DNA of 64,000 nt from Rurimicrobium sp040387755 (lineage in GTDB: Bacteria > Bacteroidota > Bacteroidia > Chitinophagales > Chitinophagaceae): NCBI GenBank assembly GCA_040387755.1, contig JAZKDB010000003.1, forward strand, positions 104,747 through 168,746, in the 5' to 3' direction. Made by a program: the position numbers and the translations under genes. A model generated the notes under the pieces. That model ran no database searches. It worked only from the letters and a program-made list of their open reading frames with translations, and was not told where the DNA came from. Below, piece after piece: positions 59,662-64,000 of the stretch (within the stretch, counting starts at the first letter, position 1; every line of letters begins with the position of its first letter).

Positions 59662-61104
59662 ATGAAACCTATATTTCTTCTGCTGACATTGATAGCCATA
59701 AGTTTTGGCTGTTCTCGTCCCTCTACTAACTACACGGGAGAATACCCTGATGATGTACGTGTAATTATTGATAATAAATGTGCCACTGCGGGTTGTCATA
59801 ATGAAAGTAGCTACCAAAATGCAGCAAATCTCAGGCTGGACAGATGGGAGCATTTATGGAAGGGTAGTGGATCGGGTTCGGTGATTATACCTTACGATGC
59901 AAGCAACAGCTCTTTGCTCTATTTTGTTAATGCTGACCCCTCCCAAGGGCCTGTATTAGAGCCTCGTATGCCTATTAACAGTTCCGCACTGTCTGCAAGT
60001 GAATACGCTACACTAAAGAACTGGATTGCATCTGGTTCGCCAGATAAAGTTGGAAACATTCCTTTTGCAAGCAATCCCAACGGAAGGCAGAAAATTTATA
60101 TCTCACAGCAAGGTTGTGATTTGATAGCCGTGATTGATGCAGAGACAAACCTGATTATGCGTTATATCAAGATAGGCAAGGAACCCGGTATAGAGGTAGC
60201 ACATTGTCTTCGCTTTAGTCCTGATGGACGTTATTGTTATGTAGCCTTTACCAAAGGAGAATACCTGCAAAAAATTGATGTGAATACCGATGCTGTAATT
60301 GCCGATGTTTATTTAGGTGCAGGCTCATGGAATCTTTTTCAGGTTTCTGAAGATGGGAAGAGTCTTTTGATTACCGATTATAGTCCGTTTAACGCAAAGG
60401 TGAAATTGATTGACCTTGATGCAATGAAAGTGTTGGCAACCTACGAGGATTTTGTCAACCCCCATGGTATCGCCAGTAATTCAGCTTTTGATACTTTTTT
60501 AATCACCTCTCAATATGGGAATACTGTATGCAGGCTAACCAAAAAAGGAGCGGTCAAATTATTCAGCATCGATGGAAATGAACCTAATTATCTAAACCAA
60601 ACACTGGACCCTCACGAGATTATAATGTCTCCAGATAGAAGTAAGTATTTTCTGACTTGTCAGGCATCTAATGAGGTTAGGGTAATGGATGCCAAAACCA
60701 ATAAATTGATTAAAGTAATCCCGGTCGGCACTTTCCCTCAGGAGTTCGCTGTCAGTCATTCCAAACCCTATTTGTTTGTGGGTTGTCAGGAAGAAGTTTC
60801 AGGCGAATTCCCGAATTTCAAAGGAGTCATTTATGTAATTGACTACAATACGCTTGAATTGGTAAAAAGAATCCCCGGCCCCTTCTATCAGGTACATGGA
60901 CTAACTGTAGATGATAAAAACGCTCGTCTGTATATAGCAAGCAGAAATGTTGCATCTGACGGACCAGCTCCTCATCATACTTCAGAGTGCGGTGGCAGAA
61001 ATGGATACTATAATGTTTATGATATCAATACGCTTCAACCTTTTACCAGCAGGCGTTTTGAAGGTAGTGTAGATCCTTACTCAGCTGATGTGAGATTTAA
61101 ATAG
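59662..61104 (+). CDS. beta-propeller lipoprotein with N-terminal CX4CH cytochrome-like motif
   Basis: 480 residues. Signal with lipobox SFGC. Residues about 30-130 resemble a small cytochrome c-type domain: VIIDNKCATAGCHNESS carries C-x4-C-H rather than CxxCH, with a later EPRMPINSSALSASEYATLKNWIASG segment, where the Met could be the sixth ligand. Residues about 145-460 are YncE/NHL-like propeller blades (KIYISQQGCDLIAVIDAETN, LRFSPDGRYCYVAFTKGEYL). A redox or binding role in the outer envelope is inferred. Confidence 0.78.
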   Translation: MKPIFLLLTLIAISFGCSRPSTNYTGEYPDDVRVIIDNKCATAGCHNESSYQNAANLRLDRWEHLWKGSGSGSVIIPYDASNSSLLYFVNADPSQGPVLEPRMPINSSALSASEYATLKNWIASGSPDKVGNIPFASNPNGRQKIYISQQGCDLIAVIDAETNLIMRYIKIGKEPGIEVAHCLRFSPDGRYCYVAFTKGEYLQKIDVNTDAVIADVYLGAGSWNLFQVSEDGKSLLITDYSPFNAKVKLIDLDAMKVLATYEDFVNPHGIASNSAFDTFLITSQYGNTVCRLTKKGAVKLFSIDGNEPNYLNQTLDPHEIIMSPDRSKYFLTCQASNEVRVMDAKTNKLIKVIPVGTFPQEFAVSHSKPYLFVGCQEEVSGEFPNFKGVIYVIDYNTLELVKRIPGPFYQVHGLTVDDKNARLYIASRNVASDGPAPHHTSECGGRNGYYNVYDINTLQPFTSRRFEGSVDPYSADVRFK

Positions 61105-61208
61105 CGCTTTTAATTTGCCATTGTTTACTATATTTCTACCTTAATTGCAGGATGATGTTGTCGTATCGTCTTGCCAGTTTTATAGTGTTTTTTTAAAACT
61201 CAGCGCCT

Positions 61209-62225
61209 ATGTCAACCAAGAAGACACAGACTATAGCTTTGCATTCCGTAGCTTGTATATTGTTACTTTTGATGCCAATAGTTGATGCACCATCACCTAA
61301 TGCAAAAAAAATATTACTACTTAATAATCCTTATTTCGAGATTGATTTTGTCCTGCACCTTGTCTGCATCGTTTTCGGCTACTTTAATTATTTTGTATTG
61401 ATTCCTCGTTTTTTTCACAAACCGCTGAAACTTGTGTACACAGTGCTTGTGTTGGTGATTTTTGTTTTTATCTGTGCTATACCTTGGCTTATCTCAGGAA
61501 TACCTTTTTTTGATGTTTTTCAGGGACAGGATAATATCAATATTCATTTTGTAATTCAAATTCGTCATGTGTTCTTTTTGTTTATTACTATATTCTTATT
61601 TTCGTTAATGACATGGTCAGAGCAAAGGAGGAGAATGACTGAAAGAGCCATTTCTACTGCCGATTTAAGGTATTTGAAGGCGCAGATAAATCCTCATTTT
61701 TTATTTAATAGCCTCAACAGTATTTACGTTCAATTGCAGACTAATCCTTCAGCAGCCGGAAATTCTTTGGTAAAGATGTCTAATATTATGCGCTATATTA
61801 TGAAATCTGCCGAAAGCCAGTCAGAGAATTTAAATCTTGCGATTGATTATCTGGAGGATTATTTGAGTTTGCAAGAAGGCAGATTTCAAAATACAATTCA
61901 GGTCATTTACAAAAAGAACATACCCGAAAATACCTATCAGATTGCGCCCCTTCTTTTAATCCCTTTTGTAGAGAATGCATTTAAGTATGGTATTAATCCC
62001 TCTGAAAAGGCGATTATCAGCATTGAGATTTTCATAAAGGAAGGCGAATTGTTTTTTGAAGTGGTCAATCAGGATTATAGTAAGGATATTGTTGTTCCGG
62101 CAAGCACCGGTATTGGTATAGCCAATACCAGAAGGCGCCTTGACTTGATTTATCCGGGTAGATATAGCCTCAGTATTGATAGAGGAGGACTGATGTTTAA
62201 AGTCTTACTCAGGATACAATTTTAA
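61209..62225 (+). CDS. LytS/YehU-type sensor histidine kinase
   Basis: 338 residues. Four membrane helices (about 10-140), then the His-kinase domain (about 150-240) with LKAQINPHFLFNSLNSIYVQ (phospho-His in NPHFLFN) and an HATPase part with LLLIPFVENAFKYGINPSEK (N box) and GIGIANTRRRLDL (G box). It pairs with the LytTR regulator 99 bp downstream. There is no obvious sensor domain beyond the helices, so the signal is probably membrane-associated. Confidence 0.9.
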   Translation: MSTKKTQTIALHSVACILLLLMPIVDAPSPNAKKILLLNNPYFEIDFVLHLVCIVFGYFNYFVLIPRFFHKPLKLVYTVLVLVIFVFICAIPWLISGIPFFDVFQGQDNINIHFVIQIRHVFFLFITIFLFSLMTWSEQRRRMTERAISTADLRYLKAQINPHFLFNSLNSIYVQLQTNPSAAGNSLVKMSNIMRYIMKSAESQSENLNLAIDYLEDYLSLQEGRFQNTIQVIYKKNIPENTYQIAPLLLIPFVENAFKYGINPSEKAIISIEIFIKEGELFFEVVNQDYSKDIVVPASTGIGIANTRRRLDLIYPGRYSLSIDRGGLMFKVLLRIQF

Positions 62226-62324
62226 TTTTAAGCGTAGTTTGTCGCAACAAATTGCTCATTTAGCTTTTTTATTGCCGAAATTGATAATTGTATTATTTAT
62301 TTAAGACATTAAATCTCTAAATGT

Positions 62325-63023
62325 ATGATTCATGCAATAGCAATTGACGACGAACCACCAGCCCTTCAGCTAATCGCACACTATTGCGACCAGCTGGATA
62401 ATATTCAACTCGATAAGACTTTTACAGTTCCTACAGACGCCTTAAAATATATTCATACTCATCCGGTCGACTTGTTGTTTTTAGACATTCAGATGCCTGA
62501 AATTTTAGGAACAGAATTTCGAAAAAAGATTGATAAGGATATAATGGTTGTCTTTATTTCTGCTTACAGCAATTATGCCATTGATGGTTTTGACCTTAAT
62601 GTTATAGATTTTCTTTTGAAACCATATTCTCTGGAGCGTTTCAGACAGAGTATCGATAAAGTACAGTATCAATACCAACTGGCACGTAATGGCAATACTG
62701 AAGCCCGAAACTTCATTCATTTAAGAGCAGATTATAGTCTGATCAAAGTGCCACTCAATAGTTTATTATATGTTCAGGGTCTTGAAGATTACTGTAAATT
62801 TTATTTTGAACATGAGCCTCCGATGATTTTTAGGATTACTATGAAATCTTTGATGGAAAAGCTTCCTGAGGGGCTTTTTGCAAGGGTTCATCGTTCGTAT
62901 ATTGTACGATTGGATAAGGCAAAAAAATCTCGTGCAAATACAATTTATATCGCTGGTGTAGAATTGCCCATTGGTCGTTTATATAAGGAGCAGTTACTCG
63001 ATTATTTCAAGAAAGAACTTTAA
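62325..63023 (+). CDS. LytTR-family response regulator
   Basis: 232 residues. Receiver domain (1-115) with the acidic pair in AIDDEPPAL, phosphoacceptor Asp54 in LLFLDIQMPE and FISAYSNYAIDGF; a LytTR DNA-binding domain (about 135-230) with FIHLRADYSLIKVPLNSLLYVQG and GLFARVHRSYIVRLDKAK. It should act with the upstream LytS-type kinase; targets might include the surface-protein gene that follows (inference). Confidence 0.93.
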   Translation: MIHAIAIDDEPPALQLIAHYCDQLDNIQLDKTFTVPTDALKYIHTHPVDLLFLDIQMPEILGTEFRKKIDKDIMVVFISAYSNYAIDGFDLNVIDFLLKPYSLERFRQSIDKVQYQYQLARNGNTEARNFIHLRADYSLIKVPLNSLLYVQGLEDYCKFYFEHEPPMIFRITMKSLMEKLPEGLFARVHRSYIVRLDKAKKSRANTIYIAGVELPIGRLYKEQLLDYFKKEL

Positions 63024-63053
63024 TCTATTTATTGTTTCACAATCATTGTTTTA

Positions 63054-63077
63054 GCTCCATTTTTGGAGCTTTTTTTA
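63054..63077 (+). terminator. terminator of the response-regulator gene
   Basis: AGCTCCA with TGGAGCT around TTTT, followed by T. Confidence 0.85.
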
Positions 63078-63252
63078 ACAAAAGTTTATTGTGGTAATGT
63101 TAAGAATGCCTGCATTTTATCGCAATAAAAATGTAGTTAGTCGAAAAAATTACACTTTCTATTAGTAAAACATAATATTTGTGATTGGCGGATTGTTAAA
63201 AGAAACAATCTGACTTTCCGACTTTCAATCATCAAAAGTAAAATCAAGAATT

Positions 63253-64000
63253 ATGTACCAAACATCTACATCATCCGCTTTATCTGCCGGTAGTCCGGAG
63301 ATACTGTCGCCCAGAAATTCGCTCCTGTTCTGGAGGAGTTTTCTGGTCTCGAGTATGCTGCTCTTTGCCACCTTATTACCCAATCTGTCTAGGGCCCAAA
63401 CTTCCCTGACTATTGGTACAGGCACATCAACATCCTCCTATTATCCGATATATACCTTTTATGGGTATAACTATTCTCAGAGTACTTATCTTGCCTCCGA
63501 GATAGTGGCTGCCGGTGCTACCTCTGGTACACCTGGTTATATCAGTTCTATCAGCTACAATCTGGCTACTTATTATACATCCTGGCCCACTTATTGTAAG
63601 GACTGGGTGGTTTACATGGGTAATACCAGTAAATCTACTTTTTCTGGTACAACGGACTGGGTTGCTCTTTCAGGCCTTACTAAAGTATATGATGGCACCG
63701 TTACTCCTACCGGTACCGGTTGGGTAAAGATTACTTTCCCCACAGCTTTCTATTGGGATGGCACCAGCAACCTTGTAGTTGCTGTTGATGAGAATACTGC
63801 CGGTTATACTTCTACAATGCCTTGGCGGACTACAACTAAAACAGGTACCCGTTCCATTTCTTATTATAGCGACGGAACGAATCCAAATCCTTCATCTCCT
63901 CCAACGGCTAATACCTCTTATGCAGGAACACCTAATATCCAAATCGATTATACCCCTGCTACACCTTGTAGCGGTACTACCGTTGGCGGTTCTGCTGTAG
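63253..64000 (+). CDS. large exported surface protein, N-terminal part, runs off the edge
   Basis: ATG at 63253; the frame is open for 249 codons to the end of the window without a stop. The N-terminus has a long basic leader and a hydrophobic signal (SSMLLFATLLPNLSRAQT). The mature part is rich in Thr, Ser, Tyr, Gly and Pro (TIGTGTSTSSYYPIYTFYGY, YLASEIVAAGATSGTPGYIS), a style common in T9SS-exported Bacteroidota adhesins. A C-terminal sorting domain would be expected beyond the edge. Codons such as ACC, GCC, CTG and TCC are used more than in neighbouring genes. It follows the LytTR regulator by 229 bp. Confidence 0.75.
   Translation, partial: MYQTSTSSALSAGSPEILSPRNSLLFWRSFLVSSMLLFATLLPNLSRAQTSLTIGTGTSTSSYYPIYTFYGYNYSQSTYLASEIVAAGATSGTPGYISSISYNLATYYTSWPTYCKDWVVYMGNTSKSTFSGTTDWVALSGLTKVYDGTVTPTGTGWVKITFPTAFYWDGTSNLVVAVDENTAGYTSTMPWRTTTKTGTRSISYYSDGTNPNPSSPPTANTSYAGTPNIQIDYTPATPCSGTTVGGSAV

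Overview
The window is chromosomal DNA of a Bacteroidota bacterium, probably from the order Chitinophagales or a close relative. Evidence for this: genes for a type IX secretion system (porV, porU, gldJ), a secreted protein with a type B C-terminal sorting domain, the futalosine menaquinone enzyme MqnC, a FecR/ECF sigma pair, a split transketolase, and many perfect matches to the Bacteroidota promoter element TAnnTTTG a short distance upstream of genes. Gene density is high. No rRNA or ordinary tRNA gene was seen; the only RNA gene is a tmRNA (ssrA). The family-level placement is an inference.

Layout. 1-5.7 kb: end of hemW, a small outer-membrane protein, an MlaD/MCE protein with an OstA-like protein (envelope lipid/LPS transport), a nitroreductase and an exported DsbA-like protein. 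5.8-9.9 kb: glycan genes (formyltransferase, GT4, GT2 and a convergent GT22-like mannosyltransferase). 10-12.7 kb, minus strand: CPBP protease, CdsA, Psd, then a tiny exported Cys/Lys-rich protein with its own promoter. 12.9-21.3 kb: T9SS block, porU and porV leftward and gldJ-murF rightward. 21.3-29.7 kb: mqnC, lysC, an aminotransferase, dnaN, mpl, an eIF1-like gene, the C-terminal transketolase subunit and a DUF4834 gene. 29.8-40.5 kb: T9SS type B protein, a DPP11-type S46 peptidase, lipoproteins, thrS-infC, an unlisted 58-residue small gene, icd and ftsE.

40.6-46.1 kb is the most interesting region. An ECF sigma factor, a FecR anti-sigma factor, an STN/carboxypeptidase-regulatory protein that carries about eleven 16-residue repeats instead of a TonB receptor barrel, a second repeat protein and a GIN-domain lipoprotein lie together. 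Three transcription units here (sigma operon, second repeat protein, GIN lipoprotein) start behind the same bipartite motif with identical 14-nt spacing (minus strand AATAGGGGT, 14 nt, TTGTC). This looks like the promoter recognised by the local sigma factor, so the locus reads as a self-contained, autoregulated envelope-signalling regulon.

46.2-48.6 kb is an accessory segment: a Fic protein and a DUF2971-like gene broken by a frameshift in an A8 tract. Each gene is preceded 15-18 nt upstream by the same 23-nt palindrome. 48.6-64 kb: methylmalonyl-CoA epimerase, a reduced isc operon, an MsbA-type ABC exporter with PnuC, tmRNA, a polytopic membrane protein, a DUF4476 protein, an OmpA-like lipoprotein with a TPR protein, a beta-propeller lipoprotein with an atypical CX4CH motif, a LytS/LytTR two-component pair, and the start of a surface protein that runs off the right edge.
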